Assembly: GCF_001886735.1 (NCBI RefSeq)
Contig: NZ_CP018076.1
Span: forward strand, 1,984,001 to 2,048,000
Reading direction: 5' to 3'
Length of the DNA stretch: 64,000 nt
Source of the DNA: Sulfitobacter alexandrii
GTDB lineage: Bacteria; Pseudomonadota; Alphaproteobacteria; Rhodobacterales; Rhodobacteraceae
The notes under the pieces are model-generated. The model had not been told where the DNA came from. It was given only the letters and a program-made list of their open reading frames with translations, and ran no database searches. A program made the position numbers and the translations under genes. This document shows positions 50,946 to 59,199 of the stretch, one piece after another. The stretch's first letter is position 1; the number at the start of each line of letters is the position of its first letter.

Positions 50946-51578
50946 ATGACCTTGGATACCGCCTACATGATCACAGCGCTGGTGACCATGTTCGTGGTGA
51001 TCGACCCCATCGGCATCGCGCCGCTATTCATCGCGCTGACCCCCGGGATGAGCCGGGCCGAACGCCGGCGCATCGCCTGGCGCGCGGTGCTGGTGGCAGG
51101 TTTCGTGCTGACGCTCTTTGCCTTTCTGGGCGAGGCGGTGCTGGGCTTTGTCGGGATCTCGATGCCCGCCTTCCGCGTCGCGGGCGGGATCCTGCTGTTT
51201 CTCACGGCCCTCGACATGCTGTTCGAACGCCGCACCAAGCGGCGCGAGGACCGGACCGAGGAGGCGGACGTCACCGATCCTTCGGTCTTTCCGCTGGCGA
51301 TCCCGCTGATGGCCGGCCCCGGTTCCATCGCGTCGGTCATCCTGCTGACCGGCGAGCGGCCGGGCGCCGAGGGGCTGGTGACCGTTCTCGGCATCACCGC
51401 GCTGACCCTGCTCGTCATGGCGCTGGTGCTGCAGGCCGCAAGCTGGGTGGAACACCTGATCGGCAAGACCGGGATCGACGTGATCACCCGTCTGCTGGGC
51501 ATGTTGCTGGCCGCGCTTTCCGTCCAGTTCGTGCTGGACGGGCTGATCGCCTTCGGCTTCGGCCCCGGCGCGGGCTGA
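50946..51578 (+). CDS. MarC family membrane protein
   Basis: A 210-residue protein with six membrane helices. The MarC signature MFVVIDPIGIAPLFIALTPGMS is at the N terminus and PLAIPLMAGPGSIASVILL at the start of helix 4. The linker between helices 3 and 4 is unusually charged (ERRTKRREDRTEEADVTD). The molecular role of MarC proteins is unsettled; the old link to multiple drug resistance was not confirmed. The start is ATG 50946. Weak spacing to both neighbours suggests a single gene. Confidence 0.88.
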   Translation: MTLDTAYMITALVTMFVVIDPIGIAPLFIALTPGMSRAERRRIAWRAVLVAGFVLTLFAFLGEAVLGFVGISMPAFRVAGGILLFLTALDMLFERRTKRREDRTEEADVTDPSVFPLAIPLMAGPGSIASVILLTGERPGAEGLVTVLGITALTLLVMALVLQAASWVEHLIGKTGIDVITRLLGMLLAALSVQFVLDGLIAFGFGPGAG

Positions 51579-51639
51579 CATGGGCCCGCATCCTCCCTAT
51601 CTATGACGGGGGCCAAGCGAGAGAGAGGGAGCCGACCCG

Positions 51640-52221
51640 ATGGGTGAAACCGACACGATGCAACTGGTCTACCTTTGCGTGCTGGGGGCGGTGCTGGCCG
51701 GCTGGTTCTTCCTGCAATCGCGCGAGAATTTGAACCGCAGCCTGCAGTACATGGCGGTCTGGGCGATGATATTCGTCGGCGGCGCCGCTGCCGTGGGCCT
51801 CTGGCAGGACATCAGCCGCGACGCGGCGCGCCCGCAGATGGTGTTGACCGACGGTGACCGGATCGTGGTGCCAAGGGCGCGCGACAGCCATTACTACCTG
51901 ACGCTCGATATCAACGACGCCCCGATCCGCTTTGTCGTCGACACCGGCGCGACGGACCTTGTGCTGACCCGCGCGGACGCCCGGCTGGCGGGGATCGACC
52001 TCGAGACGCTGAATTTCCACGGCACCGCCAACACGGCCAACGGCGCGGTGCGTACCGCCTTCGTGCGGCTGGAAGAGGTCACGCTCGGCCCGGTCACGGA
52101 CCGCAACGTGCCTGCCGTCGTGAACGAAGGCGACATGCGGCAATCGCTCCTCGGGATGGGCTATCTCCAGCGCTGGGGCCGGATCGAGATCGCGAACGAC
52201 GAACTGATCCTGACGCGGTAG
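51640..52221 (+). CDS. Membrane-anchored retropepsin-like aspartic protease (TIGR02281 type)
   Basis: A 193-residue protein with two N-terminal membrane helices (residues about 8-25 and 35-55), then a retropepsin-type domain with the catalytic FVVDTGATDLVLTRADA. The rest includes TLGPVTDRNVPAVVNEGDMRQSLLGMGYLQRWGRIEI, which holds the conserved LLGM(G/S)(F/Y)L motif. Such single-domain clan AA proteases are related to SpoVR/PerP-type and rickettsial retropepsins. The substrate is not known. The start is ATG 51640. Confidence 0.88.
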   Translation: MGETDTMQLVYLCVLGAVLAGWFFLQSRENLNRSLQYMAVWAMIFVGGAAAVGLWQDISRDAARPQMVLTDGDRIVVPRARDSHYYLTLDINDAPIRFVVDTGATDLVLTRADARLAGIDLETLNFHGTANTANGAVRTAFVRLEEVTLGPVTDRNVPAVVNEGDMRQSLLGMGYLQRWGRIEIANDELILTR

Positions 52222-52281
52222 GGCCCGGTGGCCCCCGCCCGCCGGCGGCCCCTACCGCGGTTCGGGCTGACGGGTCGGAAT

Positions 52282-52303
52282 GAGTATTTTTGGCATAAAG
52301 AAG
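52282..52303 (+). repeat. Dispersed Rhodobacterales intergenic repeat, copy 2
   Basis: GAGTATTTTTGGCATAAAGA followed by AG; same ends as the copy at 20618-20640 and again beside a G/C-run hairpin, here between the convergent ends of the protease and holC. Confidence 0.5.
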
Positions 52304-52340
52304 CCGGGGGCCCGCCCCTGCCCCGACGCCTCGGGCGGGG

Positions 52341-52798
52341 TCAGGTCTCGGCTTTCTTTTCCCACCGGCCCGAGTCTTCGGACCAGTACTGCGCCGACAC
52401 GCCTGCCTGTTTGAGAGTCTTCCATTGATGGCGCGCGCGGTCGAGCGCGGCAGGATCGCTGCCGTCGAACAGGACGCAGACCCGTTCCAGTGCCATGACC
52501 TCGGCGGGCGCGACCTCGGCTCCGTGCACGGACATCACGCAGGCCGGTTCGTTGGGGGCGTGGTCCGCGGAGGTGAGCAGCACGGGCTGCGCCGCATCAT
52601 GCGGCCCCCGGCCATGCCGTGCGGCAGGAAGCTGTCCTCGGGCCCGAGCCAGAGGGCGCGGTCCAGCGCCTCCAGCGCCGCGGGATCGGATCCGCGGACG
52701 GCGACACGCCAGCCCTGGGCCAGCGACCGTTCCAGCAGGGTCCGCAGCGTTTCCGCCAGCGGGCGGCGGGTGAGGTGATAGAAATAGGCGGCCCCCAT
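52341..52798 (-). pseudogene. holC: DNA polymerase III subunit chi, frameshifted in a C-run
   Basis: The chi subunit links the clamp loader to SSB. ATG 52798 opens the normal start MGAAYFYHLTRRPLAETLRT; the frame breaks after LPHGMAGG and continues in another frame with PHDAAQPVLLTS to the usual C terminus YWSEDSGRWEKKAET. The break is in the five Cs at 52605-52609; one more C gives a continuous 152-residue protein of family length. The start overlaps the stop of the VOC gene (TGATG). A true loss of chi is possible because it is not essential in many bacteria, but an assembly error is equally likely. Confidence 0.83.
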
Positions 52799-53196
52799 CA
52801 GGCCGCCGCCCCCGGATCGTAGTCGCCGAAGGTCCAGACATGGCCCTCGGGATCGCGCAGCGTGAAGCTGGACCCGCCCTGCGGTTGCGCCTCCAGCGGC
52901 AGGACGACATCCGCGCCCGCGGCCACGGCCCTCTCGTGGCGCGCGGCGACGTCCGGGACCACGGCGTAGATGGTCGTCGTCTCCCCCCCGGCGCGGTCGG
53001 GGTGGACCATGTAGCGCCCGAAGGCATTGTCCCGGTCGGGGCCGAACATGAAGACCCCCTGCCCCAGCTTCAGCTCGACGTGGACCAGCACGCCGTCGTC
53101 GTCGCGAAAGACCTGCAAGGGCTCGAACGCCAGCACTTCCGTCAGGAAGGTCAGCGCGGCTTCGCAATCACGGTAGCGGGTCGCGGGAATCAGCAT
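52798..53196 (-). CDS. VOC-family (glyoxalase/bleomycin-resistance fold) protein
   Basis: A 132-residue protein with two beta-alpha-beta-beta-beta modules. MLIPATRYRDCEAALTFLTE starts it, GVLVHVELKLGQGVFMFG is the central strand pair and FTLRDPEGHVWTFGDYDPG the C-terminal module with the F-x-D-P-(E/D)-G-(H/N) motif. Several strand-end residues that serve as metal ligands in glyoxalase I (H, E, H, E) are only partly present, so the activity is unknown. Its stop overlaps the holC start. It is followed upstream by pepA after 33 bp. Confidence 0.88.
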   Translation of the reverse strand: MLIPATRYRDCEAALTFLTEVLAFEPLQVFRDDDGVLVHVELKLGQGVFMFGPDRDNAFGRYMVHPDRAGGETTTIYAVVPDVAARHERAVAAGADVVLPLEAQPQGGSSFTLRDPEGHVWTFGDYDPGAAA

Positions 53197-53229
53197 AAGC
53201 GGCCTCCTTTGCCACGCCAGTCTACGCCG

Positions 53230-54705
53230 TCACCTGTCGCCTTCAAACCGGTCCCGCACCAGCCGGTCCAGCGCCGCGACACCCCAGCCCGTCGCACCGG
53301 TGGGCGCGAGGGCGGTTTCCGACTTGACCGAGGCGACACCGGCGATGTCGAGATGGATCCACGGGGTGTCCTCCTTGACGAAGCGCTGCAGGAACTGCGC
53401 CGCGGTGATCGACCCCGCCGCCCGTCCGCCGACGTTCTTCATGTCCGCGATCCGGCTTTTGAGCTGGTCATCGTAGGCCTGGCCCAGGGGCATGCGCCAG
53501 GCGCCTTCGCCCTCGGCCTCCGCCGCCTTGAGGAAATCGCCGCAGAAGCCGTCGTCGTTGGAAAAGACGCCCGCGTTCTCGTGGCCGAGCCCCACGATGA
53601 TCGCGCCCGTCAGCGTCGCGAGATCGACCATCGCGGCGGGCTTGAAGCGGTCCTGTGCGTACCACATCACGTCGCACAGCACCAACCGCCCCTCGGCATC
53701 GGTGTTGATGACTTCGACCGTGTCGCCTTTCATCGAGGTGATGACGTCGCCCGGACGGGTCGCGTTGCCCGACGGCATGTTCTCCACCAGCCCGACAAGG
53801 CCCACGACGTTCGCCGGGGCCTTGCGCAGCGCAAGGCTGCGCATGACGCCAGCGACGACGCCCGCGCCGCCCATGTCCATGGTCATGTCCTCCATCCCCG
53901 CGCCGGGCTTGAGGCTGATGCCGCCGGTATCGAAGACGACGCCCTTGCCCACCAGCGCGAGCGGCGCCGCATCCTTCTTGCCGCCTTCCCAGCGCATGAC
54001 CACGACCTTGGACGGGCTGTCGGAGCCCTGCCCGACACTGAGCAGCGTGCGCATCCCCAGCTTTTCGAGATCGGCTTCCTCCAGCACCTCGACCTTCAGG
54101 CCCAGCTTTTCCATCGCGACGAGCCGGTCGGCGAATTCGGTCGTGGTCAGCACGTTGGCGGGGGCGTTGATAAGGTCGCGCGTCATGAAGGCGCCCTCGG
54201 CCACCGCCATCAGCGGTGCCGCGGCGGCCTGCGCCTCGTCCGGCTTGCTGCACATGATCGTGACCGCGCCCTTGCGTTCCTGCGGGCTGCTCTTGTGATC
54301 CTCGAATCCGTAGTCGCGCATCGCGAGGCCGAAGGCCGTTTCGGCCACCCGGCGCAGACCGGCGGCCAGCACCAGCAGGTCGGCAGTGCCGCGCGTCTTG
54401 GCCAGCGTCGCACCGGCGCGACGGGCCTCGGACACGCTCACCCGGCGGGGCATGTGGATCACGTCCACCGCTTCGGCGGCAAGACCGGACGGATAGGCCA
54501 TCGCCACGCCCTGCCCCGGCTTGAGCTTGGCGAACTTGTCGCCCTCCACCAGCCGCGCCAGCGCCCCGCGCATCAGCTTGTTCACGCGCCGCGCGCCCGC
54601 GTCCAGCCTGCCTTCCGGGTTGACGAACACGGCGATCCGCCCCTCGTGACCGGCGATCCGGTCGATGTCGGTTTCGGTGAAGGTGATCGGCGTGAGGTCG
54701 GTCAT
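53230..54705 (-). CDS. pepA: Leucyl aminopeptidase (PepA)
   Basis: A 491-residue M17 metallopeptidase that removes N-terminal residues from peptides. The N-terminal Macro-like domain is followed by the M17 catalytic domain with LVGKGVVFDTGGISLKPG (Lys and Asp ligands), DMGGAGVVAGVMRSLAL (Asp) and NTDAEGRLVLCDVM, the invariant signature N-T-D-A-E-G-R-L with Asp and Glu ligands and the catalytic Arg. The C-terminal WIHLDIAGVA completes the fold. The length matches the family. It is divergent from lptF across 144 bp and shares its promoter region. holC lies downstream, a common neighbour of pepA. Confidence 0.97.
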   Translation of the reverse strand: MTDLTPITFTETDIDRIAGHEGRIAVFVNPEGRLDAGARRVNKLMRGALARLVEGDKFAKLKPGQGVAMAYPSGLAAEAVDVIHMPRRVSVSEARRAGATLAKTRGTADLLVLAAGLRRVAETAFGLAMRDYGFEDHKSSPQERKGAVTIMCSKPDEAQAAAAPLMAVAEGAFMTRDLINAPANVLTTTEFADRLVAMEKLGLKVEVLEEADLEKLGMRTLLSVGQGSDSPSKVVVMRWEGGKKDAAPLALVGKGVVFDTGGISLKPGAGMEDMTMDMGGAGVVAGVMRSLALRKAPANVVGLVGLVENMPSGNATRPGDVITSMKGDTVEVINTDAEGRLVLCDVMWYAQDRFKPAAMVDLATLTGAIIVGLGHENAGVFSNDDGFCGDFLKAAEAEGEGAWRMPLGQAYDDQLKSRIADMKNVGGRAAGSITAAQFLQRFVKEDTPWIHLDIAGVASVKSETALAPTGATGWGVAALDRLVRDRFEGDR

Positions 54706-54849
54706 GTGGGGGCCCTTGTACTGGTTTTCCGCATAGACCTACCGCGCCCGCCGGCGCATTGCCAGATATCAGTTTTCCCCCTTGTGCTTATGCAGTAATG
54801 TCGCCGAAAAGCGCCGTCAGAGCACCGGATCAAACCTTGGGGGAACGCA

Positions 54850-55977
54850 GTGGCAAGACTTGACCGCTACATGCTGTCGCAGTTTCTGCTGCTTTTCGGC
54901 TTCTTCGCACTGGTGCTGGTGGCGCTGTTCTGGATCAATCGCGCGGTCCTGCTTTTCGACAGGCTGATCGGCGACGGCCAGTCGGCGCTCGTCTTTCTCG
55001 AGTTCACCGCGCTCGGCCTGCCCAAGCTGATCCTGACCGTGCTGCCCATCGCCGCCTTCGCGGGGGCGGCCTATGTCACCAACCGGCTGAGTGGCGAAAG
55101 CGAACTGACGGTGATGCAGGCGACCGGCTGGGGCCCGTGGAGGCTGGCGCGGCCGGTGTTCGTCTACGGGCTCTTCGTGGCCGGGATGATGTCGGTGCTG
55201 AGCCATTTCCTCGTGCCGATGGCGCAGGCGCAGCTGAGCCAGCGCGAATCCGAGATTTCGCAGAACGTCACCGCGCGGCTGCTGACCGAGGGCACCTTCC
55301 TGCATCCCGGCGAAAACGTCACCTTCTATACCCGGCAGATCGACGCCGACGGGGTGCTGCGCGACGTGTTCCTGTCCGATCGGCGCGATGCGACCGAAGG
55401 GGTGATCTACACCGCCGCCGAAGCCTACCTCGTCCGCAACGGCGAGGCCACGACCCTCATCATGGTCGATGGCCTCGCGCAGCGGCTCGACCGGACCGAC
55501 AAGCGCCTTGCCACGGCCAAGTTCCGCGACTTCTCCTTCGACATCTCCGCGCTGGTCAGCAAGTCCGCGGGGCGGCCCATCTCCGCCTCCAACCTGACGA
55601 CGCTCTCCTTCTTCACCTCGTGGGAGGCGCTTTCCGAACGGTCGGGCGACAGCCTTGGCACCATCGCCGAAGAGTTTCATTCGCGCTTCGCGCAGCCGCT
55701 GTTCTGCATCGTGGCCGCGATGGTCGGGTTCGCCACGCTGCTGCTGGGTGGCTTCTCGCGCTTCGGGGTGTGGCGCGAGGTGGTCATCGCCTTCGGCCTG
55801 CTGATCGCCATCGACGGCTTTCGCGGCGCACTGGTGGACGAGGTGCTGACCGATCCGGGCCGGTGGCCCCTGATGTACGTCCCGGCGCTCGCCGGCGGGT
55901 TGCTGGTGGCCGCAGAGCTGACCCTCGCCGCCCGCCCCGGCCTGTTGCGCCGCCGCCGACGGGAGGCCGCCGCATGA
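54850..55977 (+). CDS. lptF: LPS export ABC transporter permease LptF
   Basis: A 375-residue inner-membrane permease. The start is GTG 54850 (MARLDRYMLSQFLLLFGFFAL), matching the usual short N-terminal amphipathic segment before helix 1. Six helices flank a periplasmic beta-jellyroll (about 125-250: LTEGTFLHPGENVTFYTRQIDADG). With LptG and the LptB ATPase it pulls LPS from the inner membrane toward LptC/A/D. The stop overlaps the lptG ATG by 4 bp (ATGA). Confidence 0.95.
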   Translation: MARLDRYMLSQFLLLFGFFALVLVALFWINRAVLLFDRLIGDGQSALVFLEFTALGLPKLILTVLPIAAFAGAAYVTNRLSGESELTVMQATGWGPWRLARPVFVYGLFVAGMMSVLSHFLVPMAQAQLSQRESEISQNVTARLLTEGTFLHPGENVTFYTRQIDADGVLRDVFLSDRRDATEGVIYTAAEAYLVRNGEATTLIMVDGLAQRLDRTDKRLATAKFRDFSFDISALVSKSAGRPISASNLTTLSFFTSWEALSERSGDSLGTIAEEFHSRFAQPLFCIVAAMVGFATLLLGGFSRFGVWREVVIAFGLLIAIDGFRGALVDEVLTDPGRWPLMYVPALAGGLLVAAELTLAARPGLLRRRRREAAA

Positions 55978-57071
55978 TCCTGCACGTCTATTTCGCGCGC
56001 CGCTTCGCGGTGACCTTCATCGCGATCACCGCGATCCTCTTCGCGCTGGTGATGCTGGTGGACGCGGTCGAACAGGCACGCCGCTTCGGCAGCTACGATC
56101 TGGGCTGGCAACGCATCCTCGGGCTGACCCTGCTGAACGCGCCGCAGACCATCAACCTGATCCTGCCGCTGATCATGATCCTTGCCACCGTCGCGCTGTT
56201 CGTCTCGCTCGCCCGCTCGTCCGAGCTGGTGGTGACGCGGGCCGCCGGCCGGTCCGCGCTGCGGGCGCTCGTCGCCCCCTCCGTGGTGGCGCTGCTGATC
56301 GGGGTCATGGCGGTGGGCATGCTGAATCCCATCGTCGCGGCCACGAACAACCGCTACCTGCAACTGTCGGAAAGTTACCGGTCCGACGGCGCGTCCGCCC
56401 TGTCGATCAGCGACGAGGGCCTGTGGCTGCGGCAGGGCAACCTCGACGGCCAGACGGTGATCCGCGCCTGGCGCTCCAACGCGGATGCGTCGGTGCTCTA
56501 CGATGTCACCTTCATCACCTACGAGAACGGCAAGGGCCCCGTGCGCCGGATCGAAGCGGGGTCGGCAGCGCTGGTGGACCGGGAGTGGCGGCTGCGCGAC
56601 GCCAAGTCCTGGCCGCTGGGCGATGGCATCAATGCCGAAGGCAACGCGACCACGCACGAGCTGCTGACGATCCCGTCGTCGCTGACGCTGGACCGGATCC
56701 GCGAGAGCATCGGGGAACCGGGCGTGGTGTCGATTTATGACCTGCCCACCTTCATCCGGCAACTGGAACAGGCGGGCTTCAGTCCGCGCAAGCACCGCGT
56801 GTCGTTTCAGGCCGAATTCGCCCGGCCGTTCTTCCTCGTGGCGATGGTTCTTGTTGCGAGCGCCTTCACCATGCGGCATACCAGATTTGGTGGTACAGGG
56901 ATCGCTGTACTGGCATCTGTGCTATTGGGGTTCGCCTTGTATTTCATTCGCAGCTTCGCGCAAATCCTTGGAGAGAACGGTCAGATCCCCGTCCTGCTCG
57001 CCGCCTGGGCGCCCCCGGCGGTCGCGATCCTGCTGGCCTTGGGCCTGCTGCTTCATGCTGAGGACGGGTAA
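55974..57071 (+). CDS. lptG: LPS export ABC transporter permease LptG
   Basis: A 365-residue paralogue of LptF. ATG 55974 overlaps the lptF stop. The TM helices include VTFIAITAILFALVMLVDAVEQ and FLVAMVLVASAFTMRHTRFGG; the periplasmic jellyroll lies at about 130-265 (GLWLRQGNLDGQTVIRAWRSN). Its Arg-rich coupling segment SSELVVTRAAGRSALR contacts LptB. It forms the heterodimeric LPS channel with LptF. The lptD gene starts inside its last codons (ATG 57055) or shortly after (GTG 57076). Confidence 0.95.
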   Translation: MILHVYFARRFAVTFIAITAILFALVMLVDAVEQARRFGSYDLGWQRILGLTLLNAPQTINLILPLIMILATVALFVSLARSSELVVTRAAGRSALRALVAPSVVALLIGVMAVGMLNPIVAATNNRYLQLSESYRSDGASALSISDEGLWLRQGNLDGQTVIRAWRSNADASVLYDVTFITYENGKGPVRRIEAGSAALVDREWRLRDAKSWPLGDGINAEGNATTHELLTIPSSLTLDRIRESIGEPGVVSIYDLPTFIRQLEQAGFSPRKHRVSFQAEFARPFFLVAMVLVASAFTMRHTRFGGTGIAVLASVLLGFALYFIRSFAQILGENGQIPVLLAAWAPPAVAILLALGLLLHAEDG

Positions 57072-59199
57072 GCACGTGCGCCGCTGGCTGCTGATACTGG
57101 CCCTGTCCGTGATGCCGCTGATGACCGCCAAGGCCCAGCAGAGCGCCGCACCCGCCGCCGTGCTCGTCGCGGACCGGGTGTTCCTGACACGCGAGCGCAC
57201 ACTGGTGGCACAAGGCAACGTCGAAGCCTTCCAGGGCGAGACGCGGCTGCGCGCCCGTGCCATCCGGTACGACCAGGCCACCGGCGCGCTGACCATCGAA
57301 GGGCCGATCGTGATTTCCGAAGGGGCGGACACGCTGATCCTCGCCGACGCGGCGGAGCTGGACCCCGACCTGCAGAACGGCTTGCTGCGCGGCGCGCGGC
57401 TGATCCTGAACCAGCAGCTGCAACTCGCCGCGAACCAGATCAACCAGGTCGACGGCCGTTACAGCCAGCTTTACAAGACCGCCGTGACCTCCTGCAAGAT
57501 TTGCGAGGACGGGGAGGCCCCGCTCTGGCAGATCCGCGCCCGGCGCGTGGTGCACGACAAGCTCGAACAGCAGCTCTACTTCGACGAGGCGTCGTTCCAC
57601 ATCCGCAACATCCCGGTCTTCTACCTGCCGCGCCTGCGGCTGCCGGACCCCACGCTCGAACGCGCCACCGGGTTCCTGCGCCCGTCGCTCAGGACCACGT
57701 CGCGCCTTGGGACGGGGCTCAAGATCCCCTACTTCATCAAGATCGGCGACCACCGCGACCTGACGCTGACACCCTACCTGTCCAGCGCCACCCGCACGCT
57801 CGAATTCCGCTATCGACAGGCCTTCCGCAACGGCCGCATCCAGTTCGACGGCGCCTACACGCGCGACGACGAACGCCCGGACAAGACACGCGGCTATCTC
57901 TTCGGCTACGGCCAGTTCGACCTTGCGCGCGACTACGTGCTGACGTTCGGGATCGAAGCCACCAGCGACCGGGCCTACCTTACCGAATACGGCTACTCGG
58001 CCAAGGACCGGCTGACCAGCCAGCTCACCGTGAGCCGCGCGCGGCGCGACTCCTACGTGCGGGCCAGCATCTACAACTTCGAGTCGCTGCGCGACACCGA
58101 GGTGAACGATGAACTGCCCACCGTGGTCCTCGATGGCGACTACGAGCGGCGGATGTTCCCCACGGCCATCGGCGGTGAACTGCGGATGCGGATACAGGCG
58201 CACAGCCATCGGCGCACTTCGGATCAGGACATCGTCGGACGCGACGTCGCGCGCCTGCACGGCGAGCTCAAGTGGCTGCGCCGGCTGACCTTCGGCAATG
58301 GCCTCGTCGCCGACGGCCAGACCGGGATCAGCTTCAACGGCTTCGACATCGTGCAGGACAGCACCTTTGCGCAGAACCAGTCCGACGTGGTGCCCTTCGC
58401 GGCCATCGCCCTGCGCTACCCGATGCTGCGACGCGACGGCGGCGGCGTGACGCAGATGCTCGAACCGGTCGCGCAGCTCGCCTGGATCGGCGGTGACAGG
58501 CTGCCGATCCCCAACGACGAAAGCACGCGCGTCGAATTCGACGAAGGCAACCTGCTGTCGCTCTCGCGGTTTCCCCGGCCTGACCGGCGCGAACGGCAGG
58601 CTGTCGCGGCGGTCGGGGTCAACTGGTCCCGCTTCGACCCGGCTGGATGGGATGCGCATCTGACGGTCGGCCAGGTCCTGCGCAAGGATGCGGACCCCGA
58701 GTTCACCAACACCTCCGGCCTCGCCGGGACCAGTTCGGATTTCCTCGTGGCCGGCCAGATAAAGACGGCCGACGGGCTGTCCCTGACCGGGCGCGGACTT
58801 TTCGACGAGAAGTTCGAGTTCGCCAAGGCCGAGTTGCGCGGCGACTGGGATTTCGCCCGCGGGCGGCTCGGCGGCAGCTATGTCTGGCTGGATTCCGACC
58901 TGGGCGAGGACCGCCTGCAGGCCGTATCCGAGATCGCGCTCGACGGCGACTACCGCCTCAGCCGGCACTGGACAGCCTCCGCCGACTGGCGCTTCGACGT
59001 GGCCGACGAACGTGCGGCATCGGCCGGTATCGGCCTGACCTACGACAATGAATGCGTCTCGGTCGACCTTTCGGTCAATCGGCGCTATTCGACCTCGACT
59101 AGTGTTGAGCCCTCGACCAATATCGGTTTTAACATCGGGCTCAGGGGCTTCGCCGCCACCAACGGAACAGAAAGATACGTGCGCTCATGCCGGAACTGA
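57055..59199 (+). CDS. lptD: LPS-assembly protein LptD (outer-membrane translocon)
   Basis: A 714-residue outer-membrane protein. A signal peptide (RRWLLILALSVMPLMTAKAQ) is followed by an N-terminal OstA beta-jellyroll (residues about 38-150: FLTRERTLVAQGNVEAFQGE) and a C-terminal beta-barrel of about 26 strands, ending in the aromatic-poor NIGLRGFAATNGTERYV. LptD inserts LPS into the outer leaflet. ATG 57055 was chosen; GTG 57076 would give a 7-residue shorter form with a similar signal peptide. The stop overlaps the start of the surA-like gene by 13 bp. It is a natural client of that chaperone. Confidence 0.93.
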   Translation: MLRTGKHVRRWLLILALSVMPLMTAKAQQSAAPAAVLVADRVFLTRERTLVAQGNVEAFQGETRLRARAIRYDQATGALTIEGPIVISEGADTLILADAAELDPDLQNGLLRGARLILNQQLQLAANQINQVDGRYSQLYKTAVTSCKICEDGEAPLWQIRARRVVHDKLEQQLYFDEASFHIRNIPVFYLPRLRLPDPTLERATGFLRPSLRTTSRLGTGLKIPYFIKIGDHRDLTLTPYLSSATRTLEFRYRQAFRNGRIQFDGAYTRDDERPDKTRGYLFGYGQFDLARDYVLTFGIEATSDRAYLTEYGYSAKDRLTSQLTVSRARRDSYVRASIYNFESLRDTEVNDELPTVVLDGDYERRMFPTAIGGELRMRIQAHSHRRTSDQDIVGRDVARLHGELKWLRRLTFGNGLVADGQTGISFNGFDIVQDSTFAQNQSDVVPFAAIALRYPMLRRDGGGVTQMLEPVAQLAWIGGDRLPIPNDESTRVEFDEGNLLSLSRFPRPDRRERQAVAAVGVNWSRFDPAGWDAHLTVGQVLRKDADPEFTNTSGLAGTSSDFLVAGQIKTADGLSLTGRGLFDEKFEFAKAELRGDWDFARGRLGGSYVWLDSDLGEDRLQAVSEIALDGDYRLSRHWTASADWRFDVADERAASAGIGLTYDNECVSVDLSVNRRYSTSTSVEPSTNIGFNIGLRGFAATNGTERYVRSCRN

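Noticed and set aside
55137..55973. A 5' extension of lptG over most of lptF
   Set aside because: It is an Arg/Ala-rich shadow of lptF; the true lptG start is ATG 55974, which overlaps the lptF stop.
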